Shown here piece after piece: positions 9,808-17,960 of a stretch of DNA of 64,000 nt (position 1 is its first letter; every line of letters starts with the position of its first letter). The position numbers were made by a program, and so were the translations under genes. The notes below the pieces were generated by a model. The model was given only the letters and a program-made list of their open reading frames with translations, made no database searches and had not been told where the DNA came from. The stretch comes from Actinomadura sp. J1-007 (GTDB lineage: Bacteria > Actinomycetota > Actinomycetes > Streptosporangiales > Streptosporangiaceae). Location: positions 124,001 to 188,000 of the forward strand of contig NZ_WING01000002.1 of assembly GCF_009793335.1 (NCBI RefSeq). The letters run 5' to 3'.

Positions 9808-10356
9808 TCAGGCTCGCTGGCCCGGCTCCCGGCCGTCCGGCGAACCGTGCGGCGAACCGTCCAGCGGGCCGTCCAGCGACGCGTCCAGCGGGGTGCCGCC
9901 GGAGGCGTCCGGCGGGCCGTCCGGTCCGGCGTGGGCGTACCTGTGGCCCAGGCTTCCCTCCCAGTACCGCAGGCGCTTCTCCAGCGCGACCAGCGCGCCG
10001 TTGTGGGGGAACGAGCGGAACCGCACGTCGTCCGCCAGCGCCTGGATGATCATCAGGCCGCGGCCGTGCTCGGCGTGCGGCGAGGGCTCGGGGACCTCGT
10101 CGGCGTCGAACCCCGTCCCGGTGTCGATGACCTTGAGGATGCAGCGCGCGTTCATGATGGTCACGCGCACGGTGTAGTCGTCGCCGTCCTGCGCGTGCTT
10201 GATCACGTTGGTGCACGCCTCGGTGAGCATCAACTCGATGTCCTCGCGGATGGGCGCGAGGACGCCGAGCGACCGCAGCGACGCCTCCAGCAGCCCGCGC
10301 ACCGCCGGGACGCTCACGCTGTCCCGTGGAAGCCGTATGTCGAGGTTGAGCTCCAC
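9808..10356 (-). CDS. HATPase_c anti-sigma/ATP-binding regulatory protein (RsbW-like)
   Basis: Serine-kinase-like ATP-binding protein of the HATPase_c_2 type. The GTG start at 10356 follows GGAG by five bases. The N-box is DIELMLTEACTNVIKHA (Glu and Asn for Mg-ATP), then VIDTGTGFD as G1 box and HGRGLMIIQALADDVRF as the lid/G2 region. After residue 140 there is a Gly/Pro/Asp-rich tail with repeated GPLDGSPDG-like units, probably disordered. By family it would bind a sigma factor or phosphorylate an anti-anti-sigma factor, but no such partner is adjacent. Confidence 0.85.
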   Translation of the reverse strand: MELNLDIRLPRDSVSVPAVRGLLEASLRSLGVLAPIREDIELMLTEACTNVIKHAQDGDDYTVRVTIMNARCILKVIDTGTGFDADEVPEPSPHAEHGRGLMIIQALADDVRFRSFPHNGALVALEKRLRYWEGSLGHRYAHAGPDGPPDASGGTPLDASLDGPLDGSPHGSPDGREPGQRA

Positions 10357-10520
10357 ATCATCTCCGTCGAACGATGGCCTCCCGGTCACCTTCTGGTCTG
10401 CCCCAGCGAAGCGGACGAAACATCCGGCGCCCCCGGCCGGTCGATCTCCGTCGGAGAGGCGCCCGCCCGCGCACCGGCGCCACCTGCGGCGACGTTCGCC
10501 CACGCCCCGGACCGGAGCGG

Positions 10521-11144
10521 TCAGGCGCTGGCGGCGACGTACTGCGCCTGGATGACCTTGCGCATCGCCGGGGCGGCGGGCCCCGAACGGGCCGTCAGCT
10601 CCGCGATCCGGCGCTTGTGCCTGCGGCGGTCGCCGCTCGGCAGCACCGTCTTCAGCTCGCCCGCCGCCGCGAGCGCGACCGCCGCCGCGTCGTAGCTGTT
10701 CACGTGCGCGACCGGCTTGCCGCGCAGCGCCGACGACGCGCCGCCCCACAGCGCCTTCACCACCCGCGGGTCGCGCACGGTGACCCGGTGCACCGGGAAC
10801 AGGCCGAGCACGCGCGTCCTGCGGACCCGGATCCAGCCGTCCCGCTCCAGCTCCTCGCGGACCGTCGCGACCATGCGCCGGTTGCCCTTGCGCACCCAGT
10901 ACTGCCAGGACCGCGGCCGCGACGAGGCGATCTGCCCGACGACGCCGTACGGGTCGTCGCCCGGCGTGCCCGGCGCCGGGCGCCTGCGCTCCTCCACGAG
11001 CCGGCCGTCCAGGTACAGCTCGGTCAGCGCCGCCGCCCGCAGCACGTACCCGAGCCGGCCTCCGGAGCCGCCCATCCGCTGCTTCCTCAGGTCGTACGCC
11101 AGCAGGAACATCCGCGCCGGCAGCGATTCGGGAACATCGACCAT
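10521..11144 (-). CDS. GPP34 (GOLPH3/Vps74-like) family phosphoprotein
   Basis: A 207-residue all-helical protein of the GPP34 family, bacterial relatives of the eukaryotic Golgi protein GOLPH3, which binds phosphoinositides at membranes. Seen: LPARMFLLAYDLRKQR at the start, YVLRAAALTELYLDGRL, WIRVRRTRVLGLFPVHRVTV, and a C-terminal stretch of Arg/Lys-rich helices. Length is typical of actinobacterial members. It is the last gene of a tight leftward cluster with a ribbon-helix-helix protein and an SPFH protein. Function in bacteria is unknown; peripheral membrane association is inferred from the family only. Confidence 0.83.
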   Translation of the reverse strand: MVDVPESLPARMFLLAYDLRKQRMGGSGGRLGYVLRAAALTELYLDGRLVEERRRPAPGTPGDDPYGVVGQIASSRPRSWQYWVRKGNRRMVATVREELERDGWIRVRRTRVLGLFPVHRVTVRDPRVVKALWGGASSALRGKPVAHVNSYDAAAVALAAAGELKTVLPSGDRRRHKRRIAELTARSGPAAPAMRKVIQAQYVAASA

Positions 11145-11147
11145 GAC

Positions 11148-11381
11148 CTAATCCTCGCTCTTCTCCCCGCCCTCCGGCGGTGTCCCACTCCTGGAGGGGC
11201 GCCCGGGCCGCCGCATCCGGCCCGCCGAGCCGGGCATCCGCCCCGCCTCCGACAGCGCCTGCCGCAGCAGGAACTCGATCTGGGCGTTGGTGCTGCGCAG
11301 CTCGTCCCCGGCCCAGCGGGCCAGCGCGTCGTGCACGGCCGGGTCGAGCCGCAGCAGGATCTTCTTGCGCTCCGAGGCCAC
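11148..11381 (-). CDS. small ribbon-helix-helix-like DNA-binding protein
   Basis: A 77-residue protein starting with ASERKKILLRLDPAVHDALARWA: a basic beta strand (KKILLRL) followed by two helices, as in Arc/CopG-like ribbon-helix-helix antitoxins or repressors. The second half is Arg/Pro/Gly-rich and likely disordered. Its GTG start lies five bases from the stop of the SPFH gene and its stop four bases from the start of the GPP34 gene, so the three are surely one transcript. No toxin gene is next to it, so a regulatory role for the SPFH operon is the more likely guess. Confidence 0.7.
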   Translation of the reverse strand: MASERKKILLRLDPAVHDALARWAGDELRSTNAQIEFLLRQALSEAGRMPGSAGRMRRPGRPSRSGTPPEGGEKSED

Positions 11382-11385
11382 GGGG

Positions 11386-12294
11386 TCACTGGTACAGCGT
11401 GCCGGTGTTCACCACCGGCTGCGCGTCCCGATCGGCGCAGAGCACCACCAGCAGGTTGCTGACCATCGCCGCCTTGCGCTCCTCGTCGAGCTCCACCACG
11501 TTCTGCCGGTCCAGCCGGTCCAGCGCGAGCTGCACCATCCCGACCGCCCCCTCCACGATCCGCTGCCGCGCCGCCACCACCGCGCCCGCCTGCTGCCGCC
11601 TCAGCATGGCCTGCGCGATCTCCGGAGCGTACGCCAGCCGCGTGATCCGCGACTCGATGATCGCCACGCCCGCGCTCGCGACCCGCTGCGACAGCTCCTC
11701 CGACATCATCGCGGTGATCTCGTCGGCGTTGTCGCGCAGCGACGTCCGGTCGGCGGCGTCGTAGGGGAAGCTGCCCGCGATGTGCCGCACGGCCGCCTCG
11801 GTCTGGAACGCCACGAACTCCACGAAGTCGTCGACCTCGAACACCGCCCGCGCCGTGTCCCGCACCTGCCACACCACCACGGCCGAGATCTCGATCGGGT
11901 TGCCGTCCAGGTCGTTCACCTTGGCGTGCCCGGTCTCGTGGTTGCGGATCCGCGTCGAGACCCGCCGCCGCTCGGTGATGGGGTTCACCCACCGCAGCCC
12001 GTCCGTGCGGACCGTCCCCGCGTACCGCCCGAGCACCTGGAGCACCCGCGCCTCGTTCGGCGCGATCGGCGTGAGGCCCGCCGCCACGGCCGCGCCGGCG
12101 ACGACCAGCACCGCCCCCGCCGCGATCCCCGTCCCGAGCGCCGCGCCCTCGCCGGCCGCGATCCCGGCCACGATCGCGGCGACCCCGGCCGCGACCAGCA
12201 GCAGCGCGAGCCCGAGCATCGGCCAGCCGTTCAGGTTCCGGCCGGTCCGCTCGGAGATCTGCGGTCGCGGCATCTCCACCTTCGCGTTCGTCAT
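11386..12294 (-). CDS. SPFH/Band 7 domain membrane protein
   Basis: Stomatin/prohibitin-type scaffold protein of 302 residues. After a short soluble N-terminus there are two hydrophobic segments (MLGLALLLVAAGVAAIVAGI and an Ala/Val-rich one), then the SPFH domain: APNEARVLQVLGRYAGTVRTDG, WVNPITERRRVSTRIRNHET, IEISAVVVWQV, and ITRLAYAPEIAQAMLRRQQA. Such proteins form oligomers in membrane microdomains and often act with proteases or stress systems. The ATG at 12294 has a strong AGGAGG. An AT-rich palindromic site lies just upstream, the only such patch nearby. First gene of a three-gene cluster. Confidence 0.9.
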   Translation of the reverse strand: MTNAKVEMPRPQISERTGRNLNGWPMLGLALLLVAAGVAAIVAGIAAGEGAALGTGIAAGAVLVVAGAAVAAGLTPIAPNEARVLQVLGRYAGTVRTDGLRWVNPITERRRVSTRIRNHETGHAKVNDLDGNPIEISAVVVWQVRDTARAVFEVDDFVEFVAFQTEAAVRHIAGSFPYDAADRTSLRDNADEITAMMSEELSQRVASAGVAIIESRITRLAYAPEIAQAMLRRQQAGAVVAARQRIVEGAVGMVQLALDRLDRQNVVELDEERKAAMVSNLLVVLCADRDAQPVVNTGTLYQ

Positions 12295-12322
12295 CCCGTC
12301 CTCCTCGATATGGCAGCAAACT

Positions 12323-12338
12323 ATCAAAGTGATATCAC
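12323..12338 (-). promoter_or_regulatory. palindromic operator-like site upstream of the SPFH operon
   Basis: GTGATATCAC at 12329-12338 is a perfect 10-bp palindrome, overlapping a second inverted repeat TATC-AAAGT-GATA (12323-12335). It lies 29-44 bases before the SPFH start codon, between the ribosome binding site and the upstream terminator, in an AT-rich patch of very GC-rich DNA. Likely a repressor or stress-regulator site; the factor is unknown. Confidence 0.5.
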
Positions 12339-12367
12339 ATTTCCAAGTCGCGGCCGCGGCGACGCGA

Positions 12368-12399
12368 GAAGCCCGCCCCGGGGCGCGGGGCGGGCCTTC
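12368..12399 (-). terminator. GC-rich hairpin after the MFS gene
   Basis: Arms GAAGCCCGCCCC and GGGGCGGGCCTTC pair with one bulged base around a short GC loop. It stands 18 bases after the stop of the leftward MFS gene and before the SPFH promoter patch, so it separates two leftward units. Confidence 0.6.
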
Positions 12400-12416
12400 G
12401 GACGCGGAGGGGCGGG

Positions 12417-13976
12417 TCAGCGGGTGGGGGACGGGGCCGGGTCGGCGGGGCTCTCCTCGTCGGCGAGGTCGGGGATGACCTTCGGAACGGACCGCAGCGT
12501 GAACAGGGCGCTGACGGCCACCAGGGCGGCGAACGCGGCGCTGCACAGCAGCGCGGCGTGCAGGCCGTCCACGAACGCCGACCTCGCGGCGTCGCCCAGC
12601 GGCCCGGCGAGGGCGGGCGGCAGGGAGCGGGCGGCCTCGACCGCGGCGGCCAGGGAGTCGCGGGCGGCGGCGCCGGCCGGGGCGGGCAGGCCCGCGGGCA
12701 GGTCCAGCGAGTCGCGGTACACCGCGTTCAGCACGCTGCCGAGGACGGCCATGCCGAGCGCGCCGCCGAGCTCGGTCGCGGTCTCGGAGATGGCGGACGC
12801 GGCGCCCGAACGGTCCCGGGGGACCGAGGCGAGCACGGTGTCGGCGGTGACCGTCAGCGCCATGCCCATGCCGAGCCCCGACAGCAGCATCGGGCCCACG
12901 AGCAGCAGGTAGGAGGTGTCCGTGCCGACCATCAGGAACAGGGCGAACGCGCCGGCGGAGACGACGAGGCCGAGCGCGACGACGCGGGCGCGGCCGAGCG
13001 CCCCGATCAGCGGCGGCGCGAGCGCCGCGCCGCCGACCATCGCGCCGAGCGCGCCGGGCAGCCCGGCGAGGCCCGCCCGCAGCGGCGACCAGCCGAGCAC
13101 GAGCTGGAAGAACAGCGAGAAGATCAGCGACTGCGCCACCAGGGCGAACATCGCGAACATGTTGGTGCTGATCGACCCGCTGAACGCCGCGCGCCGGAAC
13201 AGCCGCACGTCGATCAGCGGGTGCGCCGCGCGGGTCTGCCGGACCAGGAACAGCGCCAGGCAGACGACCCCGGCCGCGGCGGCGACGGGCACCCGCGTGG
13301 CGTAGCCGTGCGCGGCGGCCTCCTTGATCGCGTACACCACGCCGAGCACGCCGGCGATCGACAGCGGGACGCTCACCAGGTCGAGGCGGGCGGACTCCGG
13401 CCTGCGCGACTCGGGCAGCACCAGCAGCCCGGCCACCAGCACCACCAGCATCACCGGGACGTTGATCAGGAACACCGAGCCCCACCAGAAGTGGTTCAGC
13501 AGCGCGCCTCCGAGCACCGGCCCGAGCCCGATCGCCAGCCCTCCGATCCCGCTGAAGATCCCGACCGCCACCGTCCGCTCCTTCGGCTCGACGAAGACCC
13601 GGCGGATCAGCGACAGCGCGGACGGCATGAGCGTGGCGCCCGCGACGCCGAGGACGGCGCGGGCGGCGATCAGCAACTCGGCGTTCGGCGCGTACGCCGT
13701 CACCCCGGACGCGGCGGCGAACAGCGCCGTGCCGATCAGCAGCAGCCTCTTGTGGCCGATCCGGTCGCCGACGCCGCCCATCGTGACCAGCAGCCCCGCG
13801 AGGGCGAACCCGTAGGCGTCCGCGATCCACAGGATCTGCGTCGCCGACGGGTGCAGGTCCGCGCTCAGGTGGGGGACGGCCTGGTTCAGCGCGGTCAGGT
13901 CGATGTTCGGCACGAGCGCCAGGAGGGCGCAGATCGCGAACGTGGCCCACTTGCGGGCACTGGAGATCGTCGTCAT
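12417..13976 (-). CDS. MFS drug-efflux transporter, DHA2 (14-TM) type
   Basis: Proton-driven exporter of 519 residues with about 14 hydrophobic segments. Family marks: LDLTALNQAVP-like NIDLTALNQAVPHLSADL in TM1, the loop 2-3 motif GGVGDRIGHKRLLLIG (motif A), and the TM5 antiporter motif region GIGGLAIGLGPVLGGALL followed by WWGSVFLINVPV. The ATG at 13976 gives a TM1 close to the N-terminus. The upstream neighbour is the SARP-type regulator in the same direction but separated by about 90 bases. Substrate unknown; multidrug or self-made antibiotic export is typical. Confidence 0.9.
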   Translation of the reverse strand: MTTISSARKWATFAICALLALVPNIDLTALNQAVPHLSADLHPSATQILWIADAYGFALAGLLVTMGGVGDRIGHKRLLLIGTALFAAASGVTAYAPNAELLIAARAVLGVAGATLMPSALSLIRRVFVEPKERTVAVGIFSGIGGLAIGLGPVLGGALLNHFWWGSVFLINVPVMLVVLVAGLLVLPESRRPESARLDLVSVPLSIAGVLGVVYAIKEAAAHGYATRVPVAAAAGVVCLALFLVRQTRAAHPLIDVRLFRRAAFSGSISTNMFAMFALVAQSLIFSLFFQLVLGWSPLRAGLAGLPGALGAMVGGAALAPPLIGALGRARVVALGLVVSAGAFALFLMVGTDTSYLLLVGPMLLSGLGMGMALTVTADTVLASVPRDRSGAASAISETATELGGALGMAVLGSVLNAVYRDSLDLPAGLPAPAGAAARDSLAAAVEAARSLPPALAGPLGDAARSAFVDGLHAALLCSAAFAALVAVSALFTLRSVPKVIPDLADEESPADPAPSPTR

Positions 13977-14064
13977 GCCCCGTAGCGTCCGCGGTCGCGC
14001 TGACCGCCCGCGCACCACCCGCTGACCACCCGCGGTGCGCACTCCGCGGGGCCGTCCGCGGGGG

Positions 14065-17000
14065 TCAGAGGACGGTGGTCAGGAAGGTGTCGGCGGGCAG
14101 GGCGGCGCCCCGGGCGCGGGCGGCCTCGTAGCCGTCGTCGCCGAGCTCGGCGCGGGCCCGGACGGCGATGTCCGCGATGTCGCGGTCGCCCTGGATCTCG
14201 GTGCCGCGCACCGCGTCGGACGCGCCGACGAGCATCGCGGCCGTCTCCGCGTCGCCCTCCAGGAGCGCCACGGCCGCGAGGCCCGCGAGCGCCTCCGCCC
14301 GGTGCATGAACACCGGATGGTGCAACGAGCCGTTCAGCGACTCGCGGTACAGCTCGCGCGCCCGCGCGGCGTCGCCCTCGGCGACCGCGACCCAGCCGAG
14401 CCCGGCGTACGCGCCCGCCCGGACGGCGGCGGCGATGAACCGCTCGGTCTCCAGGCCCTCCAGCGCCGCCTCGTACATCCGCCGCGCCCCGGCCGGGTCG
14501 CCGCGGTGGCGCGCCACGTCGCCGAGCCCGAGCCGCGCGCCCGCCACCTTGTCGGGCGCGCCCGCGCGGCGCGCGAACCCGATGGCGCGCTCGAAGTCGC
14601 CGCACGCCGCGTCGAGGTCGCCGCCGTGGACGCGCACGGCGCCGCGCCGGACGAGCAGGTCGGCGGTGTCCTCCAGCGCCCCGAGCTCCCCGGCGAGGCG
14701 CAGCGCCTCGTCCAGCAGCGCGAGCGAGCGCTCGCCGTCGCCGCGCCAGTCGGCGAGCTGGGCGAGGGAGTCCAGGCAGTTGGCCGCGCCCCAGCGGTCG
14801 CCGGTCGCGCGGAAGCCGTCCAGCCCCCGCGTGAACGCCGCGTACGCCTCCTCGACCGAGCCGCCGAACTGCGCGAGGAACCCGTCGCTCATCGCCAGCA
14901 GCGCGGCCGACCACGGATCGTCCCCGACCTGCTTCAGGTGCAGGACGGGATCGGTGCGGGCTGGCCCGGCGGTGAGCGCCCACAGCACCAGCGTGGTCGG
15001 GAAGCGGAACGTGCGGTCGATGCCCCTGATCAGCTCGGTCGCCCGGTCGAGCCACGCCGTCGCCCGCGCCCCGGCGAGCCCGCCCGACACCGCGTTGGTC
15101 ACGCAGAGGGCGTACTCCTCCTCCAGGCCGTCCGGGGGTTCGAGGCCGACCGCGTCGAGCAGGTCCGCGGCGAGCGCCGCGCCCTCGATGCGCCCGCGCA
15201 GCCACCAGTACCAGGTGAGCGCGGCGACCATCCGCAGCGCGAGCGCGCTGTCGGAGCGGACCGAACGGCGCAGCGCCGCGTGCAGGTTGCCGTGGTCGGC
15301 GGCGAGCCGTTCGAGCCAGGCGATCTGGTCGCGGCCCGCAAGTGCGGGTCGGCGCGCAGCGCGAGATCGAGGAAGTACGCGGCGTGCTCGCGGCGGAACC
15401 GGTCGACCTCCCCGGCGTCGGCGAGCCGTTCGGCGCAGAACGCCCGGACCGTTTCGAGCATCCGGTAGCGGGCGCCGTCGGTCTGGAGCAGCGACTTGTC
15501 GGCCAGCCCGAGCAGCAGCTCCTCGGCGTCGTCCGGCGGCAGCCCGCACACCCGCCCGGCGGCGTGCAGCGTGACCCCGCCCGCGAAGACCGTCAGCCGC
15601 CGCGCGAGGGTCTGCTCCCGCTCGTCCAGCAGGTCCCAGCTCCACTCCACGACGGCGCGCAGCGTCTGGTGGCGGGGCGCGGCCGTGCGGTTGCCGCGCG
15701 ACAGCAGCCGGAACCTGTCGTCCAGCCGCGCCGCGACCTCGTCCACTGGCAGCGACCGCAGCCGCGCCGCCGCCAGCTCGATCGCCAGCGGCAGCCCGTC
15801 GAGCGCCCCGCAGATCCGCAGCACGGCCGGGGCGTTGGACGCGTCCACCTCGAAGCCGGGGCGGACGGCGGCGGCCCGGTCGGCGAACAGCCGTACGGCC
15901 GGGTAGCCGGCGGCGTCCTCCGGCGCCGCGCCCTCGGGCGGCAGCGCGAGCGGCGGCAGCGGCCGGAGCGCCTCGCCGGTGATCGCCAGCGCCTCCCGGC
16001 TGGTCGCGAGGACGCGCAGCTCCGGGCACGCGCTCAGCAGCCGGTGCGCCAGCCGCGCGACCGCCTCGACCAGGTGCTCGCAGTTGTCGAGGACGAGCAG
16101 CATCCGCCGCCCGCCGAGCGCGGTGACGAGCCGTTCGGCGGAGTCGGGCTCGGGAGGCGCCTGCCCGGCCCCCGCCGGGAGCATCCCGCCCTCGCGGACG
16201 CCGAGCGCGGTGAGCAGCGCCTTCGGCACCTCCGACGCGGTGGCGGCGGCCGCGAGATCGACGAACCGGACCTCCCCGTCCTCCCGCGCGGCCGCCTCGA
16301 TCGCGAGCCGCGTCTTGCCCGCGCCGCCGGGACCGAGCAGCGTGACGAGCCGTCCCGCGGCCAGCATCGCACCGACCCGTTCCAGCTCCTCCTCCCGCCC
16401 GACGAAGCTGGTGAGCTGCGCGGGCAGGCGGACGGCGTCCGGGGCGGGCGCTCCGGCCGCCGTCAGCGCGGCGTCGCCGCGCAGGATCGCCAAGTGCGTC
16501 GCGGCCAGCTCGGCGGACGGGTCGGCGCCCAGCTCCTCGGCGAGGGTACGGCGCGCGTCCTCGTACACCGCGAGGGCCTCCGCCTGCCGCCCGCTCCCGT
16601 ACAGCGCCCGCATCAGCAGCGCCCGCGCCCGCTCCCGCAGCGGATGCGCCGCGACCAGCTCCCGCAGCGCGGGCACCTGCGCCCCGTACTCGCCCAGAGA
16701 GATCTCGGCCTCGGCACGGTCCTCGGCCGCCGCCGCCCGCAGCTCCTCAAGCCGCGCCGCCTGCCCCTCGGTGAACGGCGCGTCCGCCAGATCCGCGAGC
16801 GCCGGCCCCCGCCACAGCCCGAGCGCCTCCCGCAGCACGCCCGCCGCCCCCGCCGGATCGTCCGGCAGCGCCCGCCGCCCCTCCCGCGCCAGCCGCTCGA
16901 ACCGGTGCACGTCCACGTCGTCGCGTTCGACAACGAGCCGGTACCCCGCCGGACCGCCCTCGACCAGCCGCGCGTCGCCGAGCGACCGCCGCAGCCGGGA

Positions 17001-17198
17001 CACCTGGGACTGCAACGCGTTGGCGGCCCCGGCGGGCGGCTCCTCCCCGTACAGCCCGTCGATCAGCCGCTCCGTCGTGACCACCCGCCCCGCGTCGAGC
17101 AGCAGCAGGGCCAGCAACGCGCGCACGCGCGGGCCGCCCACGGCGACGACCCGGGTCCCGGAGTGCACCTCCACCGGCCCGAGAATCCCGAAACGCAT
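14065..17198 (-). pseudogene. AfsR/SARP-type regulator with NTPase and TPR domains, frame-shifted
   Basis: Giant regulator of about 1040 residues. Order: winged-helix DNA-binding domain at residues 1-90 (MRFGILGPVEV, RALLALLLLDAGRVV), bacterial transcriptional activation domain about 95-240, then an NB-ARC/NTPase with Walker A LLGPGGAGKTRLA and RMLLVLDNCEHL, winged helix, and a C-terminal TPR array (LARTDP..., DWRGDGERSLALLDEALRLA). The frame breaks after DPHLR: the similarity goes on as GRDQIAWLERLAADHG in the next frame. One extra C in the CCC at 15335-15337 restores one reading frame. Start is the ATG at 17198; ATG 17216 in frame is an alternative. These proteins are cytoplasmic activators, often of secondary metabolism. 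The downstream efflux pump could be a target. Confidence 0.82.
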
Positions 17199-17300
17199 GG
17201 CCCGATTGTCGCCCATCGCCCCCGCACCCATCTCTACTAGCGTGGCCTTCCTCGGACCGTCCTGCGGCTCGCCGCCGTCCCCGACTGACGAAGGACCGCC

Positions 17301-17741
17301 ATGAACGAGATCGAGACCGTCGAAGCGTTCCTCTCCACCCTCGAAGACCTCGACGTCGACCGCGCGCTGACGTTCGCCGCGCCGGAGATGGTCTACCAGA
17401 ACGTCCCCCTGCCGCCCGCCCGCGGCCTGCCCGCCGTAGAGAAGACCCTCCGCCTCATGACCCGGTACGGCACAGGCTTCGAGGCCCGAGTCCACCGCAT
17501 CGCCGCGAACGGCCCCGTAGTCCTCACCGAACGCACCGACGTCCTCAAGGCAGGCGCCTGGCAGGCCCGCTTCTGGGTCTGCGGCACCTTCGAGGTCCAC
17601 GACGGCCGCATCACGCTGTGGCGAGACTATTTCGACTGGACGACACTCCTCGTGGCCAGTGCCAAGTCCCTCCCCGCCGCCCTGCTCTCCGCCCTCACCC
17701 GCCTGCGCTCCAAGCCCGGCGGAGCCGCCGACACACCCTGA
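17301..17741 (+). CDS. limonene-1,2-epoxide hydrolase-like / SnoaL-fold protein
   Basis: A 146-residue cone-shaped alpha+beta-barrel protein. It matches the limonene-epoxide hydrolase group in layout: VEAFLSTLEDLDVDRALTF helices, MVYQNVPLPPARGL, then VVLTERTDVL and ITLWRDYFDW. The Arg and Asp of the former and the Asp of WRDYFD sit where the family has its catalytic Asp-Arg-Asp. ATG start, transcribed divergently from the SARP regulator. Substrate unknown; some relatives are polyketide cyclases, but the RTD/WRDYFD pattern favours a hydrolase. Confidence 0.75.
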   Translation: MNEIETVEAFLSTLEDLDVDRALTFAAPEMVYQNVPLPPARGLPAVEKTLRLMTRYGTGFEARVHRIAANGPVVLTERTDVLKAGAWQARFWVCGTFEVHDGRITLWRDYFDWTTLLVASAKSLPAALLSALTRLRSKPGGAADTP

Positions 17742-17794
17742 GTCAGGAACTTTTTCACGGCATTCCGGGGCCGGAAGGTCGAAAATCTCATACT

Positions 17795-17821
17795 GTGATC
17801 ATTCGCTTGACGGGTGATCAC
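17795..17821. promoter_or_regulatory. inverted repeat upstream of the conservon
   Basis: GTGATCA (17795-17801) and TGATCAC (17815-17821) form perfect 7-bp arms with a 13-base spacer, 140 bases before the first conservon gene. The centre-to-centre distance of two helical turns fits a dimeric regulator. No promoter hexamers were assigned. Confidence 0.4.
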
Positions 17822-17960
17822 GTCGGCGATTGGCTGGCGTGGTCCGCATCGCGTTCAGCCACAGGAAGCCCGGGACCGCGCACGGTGACCCCTGGCCGTC
17901 CCGGGCCGGTGCCTCCTCCCGCCCGGACCGGCCGCCGCCCGCGCGCCCCCCGCCGATCCC

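Noticed and set aside
11148..11381. Toxin-antitoxin module
   Set aside because: A ribbon-helix-helix protein is present but neither neighbour resembles a toxin.
12558..13985. Open frame of 475 codons on the + strand with Arg/Gln/Glu-rich text
   Set aside because: Antisense shadow of the MFS transporter gene; no protein pattern.
15342..17240. Two long + strand frames opposite the SARP-type regulator
   Set aside because: Compositional; the minus strand encodes recognisable domains throughout.
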